37,678 nucleotides of DNA from Oceanidesulfovibrio indonesiensis (GCF_007625075.1 NZ_QMIE01000022.1:1-37678); one strand, 5' to 3'; numbered from the stretch's first letter, positions 24,299 through 33,441 are shown. The notes: generated from the sequence alone by a model not told the origin. Translations and numbers: made by a program.

Positions 24299-25169
24299 CG
24301 CCTCAGCGGACCAGAATGCCCGGACCGGCAAGGTCATCATGGGCGGCGTAGTGCGCAACCTGGCCGGAGCCCCGGAAAGCCCTGAGCAGCGCCAGCGTTC
24401 CATATGGGACGAGGCAGCCGAGGCGGAGTATCTCACACGGGTCAAGGCGCGCGCCGCGGACAAGGCCCGAGAAGTGCTGCTGGCGGCCCGCGAGGAAGCG
24501 GCCGAGCTACGCCGCCAGGCCGCGGACGAAGGCTACGAGGAAGGCGTCCGGCAAGCCCAGGACGAGCTTGTGCAGGCGCATCAGGAAATGGCTGAATCGC
24601 TGGCCAGCTCGCTTGCCGCGGTCAGCGAAGGTTCCATCGCCATATGGCGCGCCTATCGCGAAGAACTCGTGCTCCTCGTGCAGCTCGCAGTGGAGAAGAT
24701 AATCGGCATCACACTGGACGCCAGCCGTCGCGAGGTGATCCAGGCTCTTCTCGACGAAGCCGCCGCCAGGCTCGAAGCTTCTCAGGGGCTTGTGCTGCGC
24801 GTCCACCCGGAGGACAAGGAAACCCTTGAGTCCATTCTCGAGGCATTCGCGGATCGTTATCATACCCTGCGCAACTGGCGCGTCGAGGGCGACGGTTCCA
24901 TGACGCCCGGCGGACTCAAGGTGGAAAGCTCCCTGGGCATGGTGGACAATTCGTTGCAGAGCCGCCGCCAGGTGGTGCAGGATGTGCTGGATTCCCTGGA
25001 ACTGCCTGAGACTGAGGCGGAGCGGCAGGCTCGCGAAGAGGTGGAAGCCCGAGCAGCGGAATCCGCGGCGCAAGCCGCTGCCGAACAGGCCCCGGTCGAA
25101 GATGCAACGCTTGAAAACGGCGAAGCCGCTGCCCAGGAGCCGGCTTCCGGACAGGAAGACGACGCATGA
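24285..25169 (+). CDS. fliH: Flagellar export apparatus regulator FliH
   Basis: This is a 294-residue cytoplasmic protein. An Ala/Glu-rich coiled coil (about 45-125, with an AREEAAELRRQAADEGYEEG repeat pattern) precedes the conserved FliH/YscL C-terminal domain (about 130-235: AVEKIIGITLDASRREVI, GGLKVESSLGMVDNSL). It holds the FliI ATPase inactive and docks it at the export gate. The last 50 residues are an unusual Ala/Glu/Gln-rich tail. Starts inside the end of fliG; overlaps fliI by four bases. Confidence 0.9.
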   Translation: MSSSNASADQNARTGKVIMGGVVRNLAGAPESPEQRQRSIWDEAAEAEYLTRVKARAADKAREVLLAAREEAAELRRQAADEGYEEGVRQAQDELVQAHQEMAESLASSLAAVSEGSIAIWRAYREELVLLVQLAVEKIIGITLDASRREVIQALLDEAAARLEASQGLVLRVHPEDKETLESILEAFADRYHTLRNWRVEGDGSMTPGGLKVESSLGMVDNSLQSRRQVVQDVLDSLELPETEAERQAREEVEARAAESAAQAAAEQAPVEDATLENGEAAAQEPASGQEDDA

Positions 25170-26491
25170 GCCTGACCCCGGCCGCCGCGTCGCGCGTCCT
25201 TCAGTCCACTCGGCCGTGCCGTTCCTACGGCAAGGTCTGCAAAGTGGTGGGCATGATCGCCGAGGGGTGCGGCGTGCGAGCCCCCCTGGGCACGGTCTGC
25301 TCGCTCATTCCTGACGGCGAGGGCGCAAACGGCAGCGAAATCGCCGCCGAGATAGTTGGGTTCAAGGATAACGCCGTGCTCTTCATGCCGTATGGCGACA
25401 TGCGCGGCATCCAGCCCGGATCGCTCATCCGCAGCGATGGCGCGGCGCCGCTCATGCCTGTGGGGGAATCCTTTCTGGGGCGAGCCGTGGACGCATTCGG
25501 CAGGCCGCTGGACGGGCACGCCGGTTCGGTTGCCGCCGACGATCATTATCCACTTTTCGCCGAGCCGCCCAATCCTCTTTCCCGCCCCCGCATCGCCGAT
25601 CCCCTGGACGTGGGCGTCCGCGCCATCAATGGCCTGCTCACCCTGGGCAAGGGCCAGCGCGTGGGCATCATGGCAGGCAGCGGCGTTGGCAAATCCACCC
25701 TCATGGGCATGATGGCCCGCTACACTGAGGCCGACATCAACGTCATCGCCCTGGTGGGCGAGCGCGGCCGCGAGGTGGTGGAGTTCATGGAAAAGGATCT
25801 CGGTCCCGAGGGCATGGCTCGCTCCGTGCTTGTGGTGGCCACGTCCGATCAGTCGCCGCTCGTGCGCATGCGCGCGGCCTACGCCGCCACGAGTATGGCC
25901 GAATACTTCCGCGACCAGGGCAGGAACGTTCTGCTGATGATGGACTCCGTGACGCGTTTCGCCATGGCGGGACGCGAGGTGGGCCTTGCCGTGGGCGAGC
26001 CGCCCACATCACGCGGATACACGCCGTCCGTATTCTCGCATCTGCCCAAACTTCTGGAGCGCGCCGGGCGCAGCGAAAAGGGCACCATCACCGGCATCTA
26101 CACCGTGCTCGTGGACGGCGACGATTTCAACGAGCCCATAGCCGACGCCACACGCTCAATCCTGGATGGGCACATCGTGCTCACTCGCGACCTGGCCGAC
26201 AAGGGCCATTACCCTTCCATCGACGTGCTCAAATCCGTGAGCCGCCTGCGCGGGGATGTTACGCCGGATGAAGTTCAGCAGGCCGGCCGCAAGGCGCTGC
26301 GCCATCTCGCCACCTTCAACAAGGTGGAGGACATGGTGAACATCGGCGCGTACTCCCAGGGCTCCAACCCGGAGATCGACAAGGCGTTGCAGATGGTCGG
26401 GCCTCTGAACGAGTACCTGCGCCAGGCCGTGGGCAACCCGGCCGATCTCGAAGCCAGCTTCCAGGCCCTTACCAAGCTCGCCGGGTCATAA
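25166..26491 (+). CDS. fliI: Flagellum-specific export ATPase FliI
   Basis: This 441-residue F1-beta-like ATPase energises substrate release at the flagellar export gate. Walker A is AGSGVGKS (170-177, Lys176), with the Walker B region RNVLLMMDSVTRFAMAGREV and the type III ATPase motif VGEPPTSRGYTPSVFS. ATG 25166 overlaps the fliH stop (ATGA). No fliJ gene follows, although FliJ usually comes next. Confidence 0.95.
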   Translation: MSLTPAAASRVLQSTRPCRSYGKVCKVVGMIAEGCGVRAPLGTVCSLIPDGEGANGSEIAAEIVGFKDNAVLFMPYGDMRGIQPGSLIRSDGAAPLMPVGESFLGRAVDAFGRPLDGHAGSVAADDHYPLFAEPPNPLSRPRIADPLDVGVRAINGLLTLGKGQRVGIMAGSGVGKSTLMGMMARYTEADINVIALVGERGREVVEFMEKDLGPEGMARSVLVVATSDQSPLVRMRAAYAATSMAEYFRDQGRNVLLMMDSVTRFAMAGREVGLAVGEPPTSRGYTPSVFSHLPKLLERAGRSEKGTITGIYTVLVDGDDFNEPIADATRSILDGHIVLTRDLADKGHYPSIDVLKSVSRLRGDVTPDEVQQAGRKALRHLATFNKVEDMVNIGAYSQGSNPEIDKALQMVGPLNEYLRQAVGNPADLEASFQALTKLAGS

Positions 26492-26526
26492 GCGGACGTC
26501 TGCGCCGCTCCATGATCATTTATCGT

Positions 26527-26601
26527 GGATGATTCATCCTGCGAGGTGATCCGCCATTGTCTGTATGTATATTGAACAGGCATGGATACATTCTATACAT
26601 A
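26527..26601. promoter_or_regulatory. Inverted repeats and shared 10-mer upstream of the EF-hand gene
   Basis: GGATGATTCATCC (26527-26539) is a perfect dyad around one base. Further on, TATGTATA (26564-26571) and TATACATA (26594-26601) are exact inverted copies 22 bases apart. The 10-mer CTGTATGTAT at 26561-26570 is also found upstream of flgB. These lie 90-160 bases upstream of the sigma-54 promoter, a typical enhancer distance. Confidence 0.4.
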
Positions 26602-26688
26602 TTCTTGGTGCGTCAAATTAATGGTCGGAGTGTGTGGGTATGGGCAACGGTTCGGAATAATGAAGCATTATCAAGATTGAACGGGTGT

Positions 26689-26704
26689 TGGCACAGCGCA
26701 TGCT
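26689..26704 (+). promoter_or_regulatory. Sigma-54 promoter of the EF-hand gene
   Basis: TGGCACA, four bases, ATGCT: two mismatches to TGGCACG-N4-TTGCW, with GG (26690-26691) and GC (26702-26703) 10 bases apart. Transcription should start near 26715, just ahead of the AGGAGG ribosome site. Confidence 0.65.
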
Positions 26705-26735
26705 TTTATCTAGACCAAAACAGGAGGAAACAAGC

Positions 26736-27185
26736 ATGCGCAGACATCTCACCATTTTCGTAATGGCTCTGACCATCATCGCTCTCTCTGTTCCGGCGAT
26801 CGCCATGATGGGCGGCGGGGGCATGGGCGGGTCCAGCCGAGGCGGCGGCCACATGGGCGGTTCCAGCGACAGCCTGAACGACATCATGATGAACCGCAGC
26901 AACAGCCATATGGGCAACGCCCAGGACCACTATCAGGAGCACATGGGAGCCACCGGCCAGGAGCATGACCAGTATCACCAGGAGCACATGGGCTACGGCC
27001 AGGGCAGTGCCCGCAACGACAACGCCGTCGGGCAGTCCTTCCGCCGCGGCGACGTGAACCGCGACGGCGCTCTGGACATGAACGAGTTCCACCGCGCCTT
27101 TCCGGACATGACGCATCAGGAATTCATGAATATGGACGCCAACCAGGACGGCGTGCTCGATCACAACGAGTGGACCAACCGCTGA
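26736..27185 (+). CDS. Exported EF-hand calcium-binding protein
   Basis: This 149-residue protein has a signal peptide (about 1-23, ending VPAIA). A Gly/Met-rich segment and a His/Met-rich segment (repeated HMG and QEHMG units, about 24-95) follow. Two EF-hand loops end it, DVNRDGALDMNE and DANQDGVLDHNE, both with the acidic residues at positions 1, 3, 5 and 12 or their usual substitutes. It should bind calcium in the periplasm or outside; the Met/His region could bind other metals. AGGAGG precedes ATG 26736. It follows the flagellar operon but has its own sigma-54 promoter. Confidence 0.85.
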   Translation: MRRHLTIFVMALTIIALSVPAIAMMGGGGMGGSSRGGGHMGGSSDSLNDIMMNRSNSHMGNAQDHYQEHMGATGQEHDQYHQEHMGYGQGSARNDNAVGQSFRRGDVNRDGALDMNEFHRAFPDMTHQEFMNMDANQDGVLDHNEWTNR

Positions 27186-27226
27186 GAGTTCCACGCCCCG
27201 TCTCCATATACGAGCACTCAGAGCAG

Positions 27227-27262
27227 GCGCCGCCATCATCGCGATGGCGGCGCTTTCTCGTT
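27227..27262 (+). terminator. Intrinsic terminator of the EF-hand gene
   Basis: An 11-base-pair GC-rich stem (GCGCCGCCATC at 27227-27237 with GATGGCGGCGC at 27243-27253, five-base loop) is followed by TTTCTCGTTT. It lies 42 bases after the stop codon. Confidence 0.8.
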
Positions 27263-27577
27263 TGGCCTGAGAAAAGGCAGCCCCGATCTCATGCCGGGCA
27301 GCGGCATGAACGCGCCGGGATTCGTTTCCGCAGATCCTATGCATGCTGAGAGTCGCAGCCCGGCCGAACGCGAAAATGAAATATCAAGTACATTCCGGGG
27401 GGACTTCATACTCGGCTCCTCCTCTTTGTCCGCCGGTGGGGGCGGGATATCGTGTTTGGAATTGTGAAGCGCGATACACAAGGAACACAGCCCGAACTCT
27501 TCCGGCATTGCGTGTTCGCACGCCATGCACCGACCGGGAGCGGAACCGGGTAATCCGAACCGATGAGGAGGAAAGCA
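27263..27577. other. Gene-free region before the cytochrome gene
   Basis: I see no gene here. A small hairpin CATGCC/GGCATG lies at 27290-27308. No convincing sigma-54 or sigma-70 promoter is visible, although one must lie here if the cytochrome is not read through from the EF-hand gene. The ribosome site AGGAGG at 27565-27570 belongs to the cytochrome gene. Confidence 0.5.
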
Positions 27578-29032
27578 ATGCGACTATGCACACGCCATCT
27601 GTTGATCGTGGTCTGCCTTGCCTCGCTGATCGCCGCGTCACCCGTTGCGGCGCGGGCGCAGGACAAGGATACGAAACCCCTGGCGCCTCACGAAAGAATG
27701 GGCATCCCCGAAGATGTTGATCCCATCGCCGAAACCTACATGCCCGTGGTGATCGAAAAGGACTTCGAAACCATCATGGAACAGGACGTGGCCGACAAGC
27801 CGGACGTCATGAAACGGCAACAGGAACTGCTGGAACGCCGCTATGATCTTTCGGACAATCCATCCGACGTCATGATGTCGGCAGGTCGTAAGGCCGTGCA
27901 GCAGGGCGTGCGCGTCAAGCTGCCTGAAGGCATGACATGGGACAAGCTCGCTGAGATGCCCCCCGAAGAGATAAAGGAAAAGGAGCTCTTTCCGCGCGGG
28001 TTCCTGCCCCTGCCGCACGTAAAGCACGCGGTGGGCGGCCAGGTCTTCCCGCAGGATCAGATCGACGAGATCCAGAAGCTGGAGCAGCGCTCTCTGGAGC
28101 GGTTCGACGTGGACTTCGACATCCCCGAGCACTTCCTGCCCGAATTCCCGCCGCCCATCTTTCTGACCACGCGTCCGGACCTTGGCGACGTCTCCCAGGG
28201 CAAGCTGCTCTCCATCGACAATTATTATGAGATCATGAACGGGATTCTGACGCCGGTGCAGATGGAAGGTCTGCGCCTGCTGCTCACTCCGTTCCCGCAG
28301 CAGCAGTTCAACCAGACCGAGGACCGTAAGGTGGAGAAACCCAGCCTGGGCGTCTCCTGTCTGGACTGCCACGCCAACGGCCACACCAACGGCGCCTTCC
28401 ACCTGAACCCGGACACCCGGCCGCAGGTTGCGCGTCTGCGTCTGGATACCGTGAGCCTGCGCGGCATGTTCAACCAGCAGATCCACGGCTCCAAGCGCTC
28501 GCTGCGCTCCATCGAGGACTTCACGGAGTTCGAGCAGCGCACCGCGTACTTCGACGGCGACCACGTGATAGCGGCCAAGAAAGGCGTGAACCTGCCGGAT
28601 CGCGCCAGCCAGGTGGCCATGATGGCGCAGATGCAGAACATCTTCAACTTCCCGCCCGCGCCCAAACTGGACGTTTTCGGCAAGCTCATTCCCGAAAAGG
28701 CCACGGAAAGCGAGCTCAAGGGGCAGGAGTTGTTCTTCGGCGACGCCAAATGCGGCGAGTGCCACCCGGCGCCGTTCTATCTGGACGACAAGATGCACGA
28801 CCTGCAGGTCGAGCGCTTCTACAACTTCCAGATGATCAACGGCGAATACATCATCGCCGAGGGGCCGATAAAGACCTTCACCCTGCGTGGCATCAAGGAC
28901 TCCCCACCGTACCTGCACGACGGCCGGCTGCTGACCCTGGAGGACACGGTGGAGTTCTTCGCGCTGGTGACAGGCGTGAAGCTGAACGCGGAGCAAAAAA
29001 AGGACCTCACGGCCTTCATGCGCGCGCTGTAG
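27578..29032 (+). CDS. Di-haem cytochrome c peroxidase-like protein (MauG/CcpA superfamily)
   Basis: This 484-residue exported protein has a signal peptide (about 1-28, cut near ARAQ). It carries two haem c sites, CLDCH at 261-265 and CGECH at 392-396. The C-terminal part has the peroxidase-family signature around TLRGIKDSPPYLHDGRLLTLEDTVEFF. True bacterial di-haem peroxidases carry the first haem within the first 100 residues; here about 230 cysteine-free residues precede it. Peroxide reduction or another oxidation in the periplasm is possible. I chose ATG 27578 because AGGAGG precedes it; ATG 27563 lies before that site. Confidence 0.87.
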   Translation: MRLCTRHLLIVVCLASLIAASPVAARAQDKDTKPLAPHERMGIPEDVDPIAETYMPVVIEKDFETIMEQDVADKPDVMKRQQELLERRYDLSDNPSDVMMSAGRKAVQQGVRVKLPEGMTWDKLAEMPPEEIKEKELFPRGFLPLPHVKHAVGGQVFPQDQIDEIQKLEQRSLERFDVDFDIPEHFLPEFPPPIFLTTRPDLGDVSQGKLLSIDNYYEIMNGILTPVQMEGLRLLLTPFPQQQFNQTEDRKVEKPSLGVSCLDCHANGHTNGAFHLNPDTRPQVARLRLDTVSLRGMFNQQIHGSKRSLRSIEDFTEFEQRTAYFDGDHVIAAKKGVNLPDRASQVAMMAQMQNIFNFPPAPKLDVFGKLIPEKATESELKGQELFFGDAKCGECHPAPFYLDDKMHDLQVERFYNFQMINGEYIIAEGPIKTFTLRGIKDSPPYLHDGRLLTLEDTVEFFALVTGVKLNAEQKKDLTAFMRAL

Positions 29033-29088
29033 ATTGGATTGAACAAGAATTGACGCGCAACGCGTCCGCGTGGAGTGGGATTATGAAG

Positions 29089-29117
29089 CCGGGCCGGAGT
29101 TACTCCGGTCCGGTTTT
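29089..29117 (+). terminator. Intrinsic terminator of the cytochrome gene, overlapping the convergent mscS end
   Basis: An 11-pair stem (CCGGGCCGGAG at 29089-29099 with CTCCGGTCCGG at 29103-29113, one G-T pair, three-base loop) is followed by TTTT. The loop is the TAA stop codon of the convergent mechanosensitive channel gene, so half the stem is coding on the other strand. Confidence 0.8.
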
Positions 29118-30239
29118 ATCGTTTCCTTCTGCGAGACGCTGGGGCTTGTCGGATTCCGCGGACTCTTCCGAATCTTTCTCCATATCCAGGTTCCCCTCCT
29201 CAATCCGCACTCGCGGCAGGGCCCCGGGCTGCTCGCGCCGCAGGTACTCGATGAGCCGTTCCCGCACCAGGCAACGCAGGTCCCAGGCCTTGGGGCCGCT
29301 CGGAGCGCTCACCAGAGCGCGCAGCTCCAGAGTTCGTTCCCTGGCCTCGGTCACCTGGAGGATGGCCAGCCGGCCGTCCCACAGTTCCCCGGCATCCTCC
29401 TTCACGATGCGCATCAGTTCGGTGCGCAGGCCATCAAGGTCCACCGTGTAGTCCGCATACAGGAAGACAGTGCCCAGGATGTCTGACCGGGTGCGCGTCC
29501 AGTTCTGGATGGGGTTGTCGATGAAATAGGTGATGGGCAGGATGAGCCGGCGTTGGTCCCAGACGGCCACCACCACGTAGGTGAAGGTGATTTCCTCGAT
29601 GCGGCCCCATTCCCCTTCCACAACCACGACGTCGTCTATGCGGATGGGCTGGGTGAGGGCGATCTGCACGCCGGCGAAGACCGTGGCGATGGTCTTCTGC
29701 GCCGAAAACCCCACCACGATGCCCACCACGCCGGCCGAAGCGAGCAGGCTCGCACCCACGGCGCGGACCGAGTCGAAGGTCATGAGCGCTGCGGCCAGAG
29801 CGATGATGATAACGAGCACCACCACGATGCGTTTGAAGACCTTGAGCTTGGTGACCATCTGCCGCGCGCGCAGGTTGTCGCGCTTGTCCAGGTCGAGCCG
29901 GGCAAGCATGAGGTCCTCGCCCAGATTCGCCGCCGCCACGACGATCCAGGTCAGAGCCGCTATCCAGAGGATGGCGAAGATGTGGTCCGCCGCGGGTTGT
30001 ATATGCTCGGGCAGTGGGGCGATATTACGCGCCAGGAGCATGCCGATGAGCATGAGCCCGAGGCGCACAGGCTGGCGGAGCCAGCGCACCAGCAGGTCGT
30101 CGATAAGGAAAGGAGTGGCTGCGGCGGCGTGTCTGGCGATTGCGTGCAAGACGGCGTGCGCCGCCAATCCGGCAAGGATGCCGCCGAGCAGGGCAAGGGG
30201 CGGGATGAACCATGCGGACAATGCGAGCTGGAAGTCCAT
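29100..30239 (-). CDS. MscS-family mechanosensitive ion channel (larger form)
   Basis: This 379-residue membrane protein has about five N-terminal helices (first at about 10-30). The pore helix region (VGASLLASAGVVGIVVGFSAQKTIATVFAGVQIAL, about 160-195) leads into the MscS beta domain (TQPIRIDDVVVVEGEWGRIEEITFTYVVV) and the cytoplasmic alpha/beta domain. It should release solutes on osmotic downshock. The start has a poor ribosome site. It lies 79 bases after the second mscS gene on the same strand; the last 30 residues are charged. Confidence 0.9.
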   Translation of the reverse strand: MDFQLALSAWFIPPLALLGGILAGLAAHAVLHAIARHAAAATPFLIDDLLVRWLRQPVRLGLMLIGMLLARNIAPLPEHIQPAADHIFAILWIAALTWIVVAAANLGEDLMLARLDLDKRDNLRARQMVTKLKVFKRIVVVLVIIIALAAALMTFDSVRAVGASLLASAGVVGIVVGFSAQKTIATVFAGVQIALTQPIRIDDVVVVEGEWGRIEEITFTYVVVAVWDQRRLILPITYFIDNPIQNWTRTRSDILGTVFLYADYTVDLDGLRTELMRIVKEDAGELWDGRLAILQVTEARERTLELRALVSAPSGPKAWDLRCLVRERLIEYLRREQPGALPRVRIEEGNLDMEKDSEESAESDKPQRLAEGNDKTGPE

Positions 30240-30318
30240 CCAAATATACTACACGGGTTGCGGACTTTCGCGCAAGGTTGAGTCAGAGCAGGCGAAAAGG
30301 AAGCGAACCGTGCGCGGA

Positions 30319-31209
30319 TCAATCCTCCTCTGATTCCTTGACGATCCGCAGGGGCTCCTTGAAGGTGTGGGTGCGGTAGGGGAAGGGGATTTCCACGCCG
30401 GCCCTGTCCAGAGCGGACTTGATGGCCGTGACCACCTCGCCCCGGGAGCGTCGCACTTCCAGCGGCGTGGAATTTGTCCACCACGCCACCTCGATGTCGA
30501 TGCTGCTGGAGCCGAAGCCGTGCGGGAAAACATGCACGGGCTTGACCGGATCGATAGTCTTGCAGTCCTTGAGGGCTTCCTGGATGACCTGCACGGCGTT
30601 GGCCACGTCCTCGCCGTAGGCCACGCCGGTCATCAGCACCACTCGGCGGGAACGGTCGTACGTCAGCACGTTCACGGGATTCTTGAACAGCGAAGCGTTG
30701 GGCATGACCACGATTTCGTCATCCACGGTGCGGATGATGGTCATGCGCACCGTGACGTCCTCCACCTTGCCGGTGATGCCCTGGCACTCGATGAAGTCGC
30801 CTTGCTCGAACGGGAATTTCCAGAGGATGAGGAACCCGGCGAAGAAGTTCTCGAAAATGTCGCGGAAAGCGAAGCCCACGGCGATGGAAACCACGCCCAA
30901 AGCGCCGAGTGCCCGAGTGGGCGTGAGCCCTGGGAAAACGACCATGGCCGTCAGCAACAGGCCCACCCCCCACAGGCCTGCGCTGAGCATGCGCTCGATG
31001 AGCTGCTTGAGCGAGCCGCGCATGCTGGATCTCGCCAGGCTGCGGCTCACCATGCGGATGATGATCCGCTCCAGGATCCAAACGACGAGCAGAACCAGGA
31101 GGCCCGCCGCGATGAACGGAAGGTAGTTGAGGAAATCCTCCCAGATTGCGCGGAGCGTCTTGTCTATCTGCTCCCAGATGAAGGCCGGCTCGAAGAGCGT
31201 CTCGTCCAT
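30319..31209 (-). CDS. MscS-family small-conductance mechanosensitive channel
   Basis: This 296-residue protein is close to the size of E. coli MscS. It has three transmembrane helices (about 28-50, 75-95, 100-130) with the pore helix GALGVVSIAVGFAFRDIFENFFAGFLIL, then the beta domain (GDFIECQGITGKVEDVTVRMTIIRTVDDEIVVMPN) and the C-terminal cage domain. It opens under membrane tension. It is 24 bases downstream of gpmA and probably co-transcribed with thiC and gpmA. Confidence 0.92.
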   Translation of the reverse strand: MDETLFEPAFIWEQIDKTLRAIWEDFLNYLPFIAAGLLVLLVVWILERIIIRMVSRSLARSSMRGSLKQLIERMLSAGLWGVGLLLTAMVVFPGLTPTRALGALGVVSIAVGFAFRDIFENFFAGFLILWKFPFEQGDFIECQGITGKVEDVTVRMTIIRTVDDEIVVMPNASLFKNPVNVLTYDRSRRVVLMTGVAYGEDVANAVQVIQEALKDCKTIDPVKPVHVFPHGFGSSSIDIEVAWWTNSTPLEVRRSRGEVVTAIKSALDRAGVEIPFPYRTHTFKEPLRIVKESEED

Positions 31210-31233
31210 GCAGTGGTCCCGTGCTCGCTCGGA

Positions 31234-31980
31234 CTACTTCTGCGTGGCCTGCTCGGCCACAGCCTTGGCCCGGGCCGCGATCTCATCGGGATTGCCCAGG
31301 TAGAAGCTTTCGATGGGTTTGAGCTTGGCGTCGAGCTTATAGATGAGCGGCACGCCGGTGGGGATGTTCAGCTGGGAGATTTCTTCGTCGCCCATGTTGT
31401 CCAGGTATTTGACCAGGGCGCGCAGGCTGTTTCCGTGCGCGGAAACGAGGACGCGTCTGCCCGAGGCTACGGCCGGAGCGATCTCCTTTTCCCAATATGG
31501 AACGGCGCGGGCCACCGTGTCCTTGAGGCTTTCGCAGCGGGGCATTTCATCGTCGGTGAGGTCGGCATAGCGGCGGTCGTGGCCGGGGTGGCGTTCATCG
31601 TCCGGCTCCAGCGCCGGCGGCGGGGTATCATAGGAGCGCCGCCAGGCGAACACCTGGTCTTCCCCGTACTTTTCGCGCATCTCGGCTTTGTTCAGACCCT
31701 GCAGAGCGCCGTAATGGCGTTCGTTGAGCCGCCAGTGCTTGATGACGGGCAGCCACATGCGGTCCATACTGTCCAACACTATGTCCAGCGTTCGGATGGC
31801 CCGCTTGAGCACCGAGGTGTAACAGACATCGAAATCGTACCCGCCGTCGGCAAGGAGTCTCGCCCCCTCTTCCGCCTCCTGGATGCCCAGGGGGGTCAGG
31901 TCCACATCGGTCCAGCCGGTGAAGCGGTTTTCCATGTTCCAGGTGGACTGGCCGTGTCGAAGCAGGACGAGTGTGTACAT
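31234..31980 (-). CDS. gpmA: 2,3-bisphosphoglycerate-dependent phosphoglycerate mutase
   Basis: This is a 248-residue enzyme that interconverts 3- and 2-phosphoglycerate in glycolysis and gluconeogenesis. The catalytic RHG motif is at the N-terminus ([10 protein letters not shown], His9); ERHYGALQG and [10 protein letters not shown] (second catalytic His) are present. Length matches the dPGM type. AAGGAG precedes ATG 31980. It lies between thiC and mscS on the same strand. Confidence 0.95.
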   Translation of the reverse strand: MYTLVLLRHGQSTWNMENRFTGWTDVDLTPLGIQEAEEGARLLADGGYDFDVCYTSVLKRAIRTLDIVLDSMDRMWLPVIKHWRLNERHYGALQGLNKAEMREKYGEDQVFAWRRSYDTPPPALEPDDERHPGHDRRYADLTDDEMPRCESLKDTVARAVPYWEKEIAPAVASGRRVLVSAHGNSLRALVKYLDNMGDEEISQLNIPTGVPLIYKLDAKLKPIESFYLGNPDEIAARAKAVAEQATQK

Positions 31981-32012
31981 GGGGAGAAACTCCTTGCGTT
32001 TGGCGTAATGTA

Positions 32013-33290
32013 TCACATGTTGTCGTCGAGCATGCGGATCGCGCAGAACTTGCCGCACATGGCGCATTCTTTCTCGGTCTTGTGCTCTTCGCGGCGGTGC
32101 TCGACCATGAGCGGATCCAGCGATGCCGCTGCGAGGCGATCCCACTCCAGGGACTTGCGCGCCTCGGAAATTTCACGGTCGCGGGCCACGGCCTCGGGGC
32201 GGCCCAGGGCCACCTCGGCAGCCTGCGCGGCGATGCGCGAGGCGATGACCCCGGCGCGGACGTCGGCGGCGTCCGGCAACGTGAGATGCTCGGCCGGAGT
32301 TACATAGCACAAAAAGTCGGCGCCGGACATGGCCGCAATGGATCCGCCGATGGCTCCGGTGATGTGGTCATACCCAGGGGCGGAGTCCGTGACCAGCGGG
32401 CCGAGGACATAGAGCGGAGCGTTGTCCACAAGGCGCTTCATGGTGGCGATGTGCTCGGCCACGAGGTTCATGGGCACGTGGCCGGGCCCCTCGATCATCA
32501 CCTGGCAGCCGGCTTCACGGCCCTGGCGGCCGGCATCGGCCAGCACGATGACCTCCTCCCACTGCGCGGCGTCGCCGGCGTCTGCTCCGGCGCCGGGACG
32601 CATGCCGTCGCCCAGGCTGAGGGTCACGTTGTGCTCGCGGCAAATCTCCAGCACCTCGCCCCAGTGGGTCAGCAGGGGGTTCTCCTCCTTGCGGCGGGCC
32701 ATCCAGCGCGCGGTGATAGAGCCGCCGCGTGAGACGATGCCGAGCACCCGGCCTGCGCTCTCGGCCAACTCGACGGCGCGGCGAGTCACGCCCACATGCA
32801 GGGTCATGAAGTCCACGCCCTGTCTGGCCTGGGACTCGATCTCCTCAAGGAACTCCCGAGGCTCGAAGTCCGTAGGGTCGCAATCGGCGTCCGTGCGCTT
32901 CTTGGCCAGGGCGTAAAGCGGCACCGTGCCCAGGGGCAGGGGGCTTTGCCGCAGCATGCCCAGTCGGATGCCGTCCAGGTCGCCGGCTGTGGACAGATCC
33001 ATGACGGTGTGCGCGCCGGCGTCCTCGGCCGAAGCGAGTTTTCGCATCTCGCGTTCGGCATCGTTCAGCAAGGGGGATGTGCCGATGTTCGCGTTCACCT
33101 TGATGGTTGCAGGGCGGCCCACGAGGGTGGGACGGACGTTCGAATGGTTCGGATTGCCCAGAAGCACCATGGTGCCGGTTTCGATCCCGCGGCGTATGGT
33201 GTCGGGGTTCAAGCCTTCGAGGGCTGAAACGGCTTCGCTGGATGCTTCGAGCAAGGCGCCAAGCGCCGAGTTTTTGGATATGAGAGACAT
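32013..33290 (-). CDS. thiC: Phosphomethylpyrimidine synthase ThiC (short form)
   Basis: This 425-residue radical SAM enzyme converts AIR to HMP phosphate in thiamine synthesis. Family motifs include [12 protein letters not shown]-like sequence ([10 protein letters not shown]), the [10 protein letters not shown] region, SLGDGMRPG and EGPGHVPMN. The C-terminal iron-sulfur motif is CAMCGKFC, with three residues between the second and third Cys. The N-terminal extension of enterobacterial ThiC is missing, as in many anaerobes. ATG 33290 has GGAGCG upstream. I see no TPP riboswitch in its leader. Confidence 0.95.
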   Translation of the reverse strand: MSLISKNSALGALLEASSEAVSALEGLNPDTIRRGIETGTMVLLGNPNHSNVRPTLVGRPATIKVNANIGTSPLLNDAEREMRKLASAEDAGAHTVMDLSTAGDLDGIRLGMLRQSPLPLGTVPLYALAKKRTDADCDPTDFEPREFLEEIESQARQGVDFMTLHVGVTRRAVELAESAGRVLGIVSRGGSITARWMARRKEENPLLTHWGEVLEICREHNVTLSLGDGMRPGAGADAGDAAQWEEVIVLADAGRQGREAGCQVMIEGPGHVPMNLVAEHIATMKRLVDNAPLYVLGPLVTDSAPGYDHITGAIGGSIAAMSGADFLCYVTPAEHLTLPDAADVRAGVIASRIAAQAAEVALGRPEAVARDREISEARKSLEWDRLAAASLDPLMVEHRREEHKTEKECAMCGKFCAIRMLDDNM

Positions 33291-33441
33291 GGTTCGCTCC
33301 GTTGAGGTTTCAGTGACGGATGAACACGTTACACCCAAACCGCTGGGCTTTCCAGAACACGGGGCGGAGAAATTTCGAGCCGAGTCTTGCCACCTGCCGC
33401 TGCATCATTAAATATAGAGACGAACCAAGCCCAAAAAATGC

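Noticed and set aside
27638-28996. Minus-strand frame of 452 codons opposite the cytochrome gene
   Set aside because: Antisense shadow; the plus strand has a signal peptide, two haem sites and a terminator.
30367-32307. Plus-strand frame of 646 codons
   Set aside because: It lies opposite mscS, gpmA and the end of thiC, all of which have clear family motifs. Its His/Asp/Glu-rich composition is typical of antisense frames.
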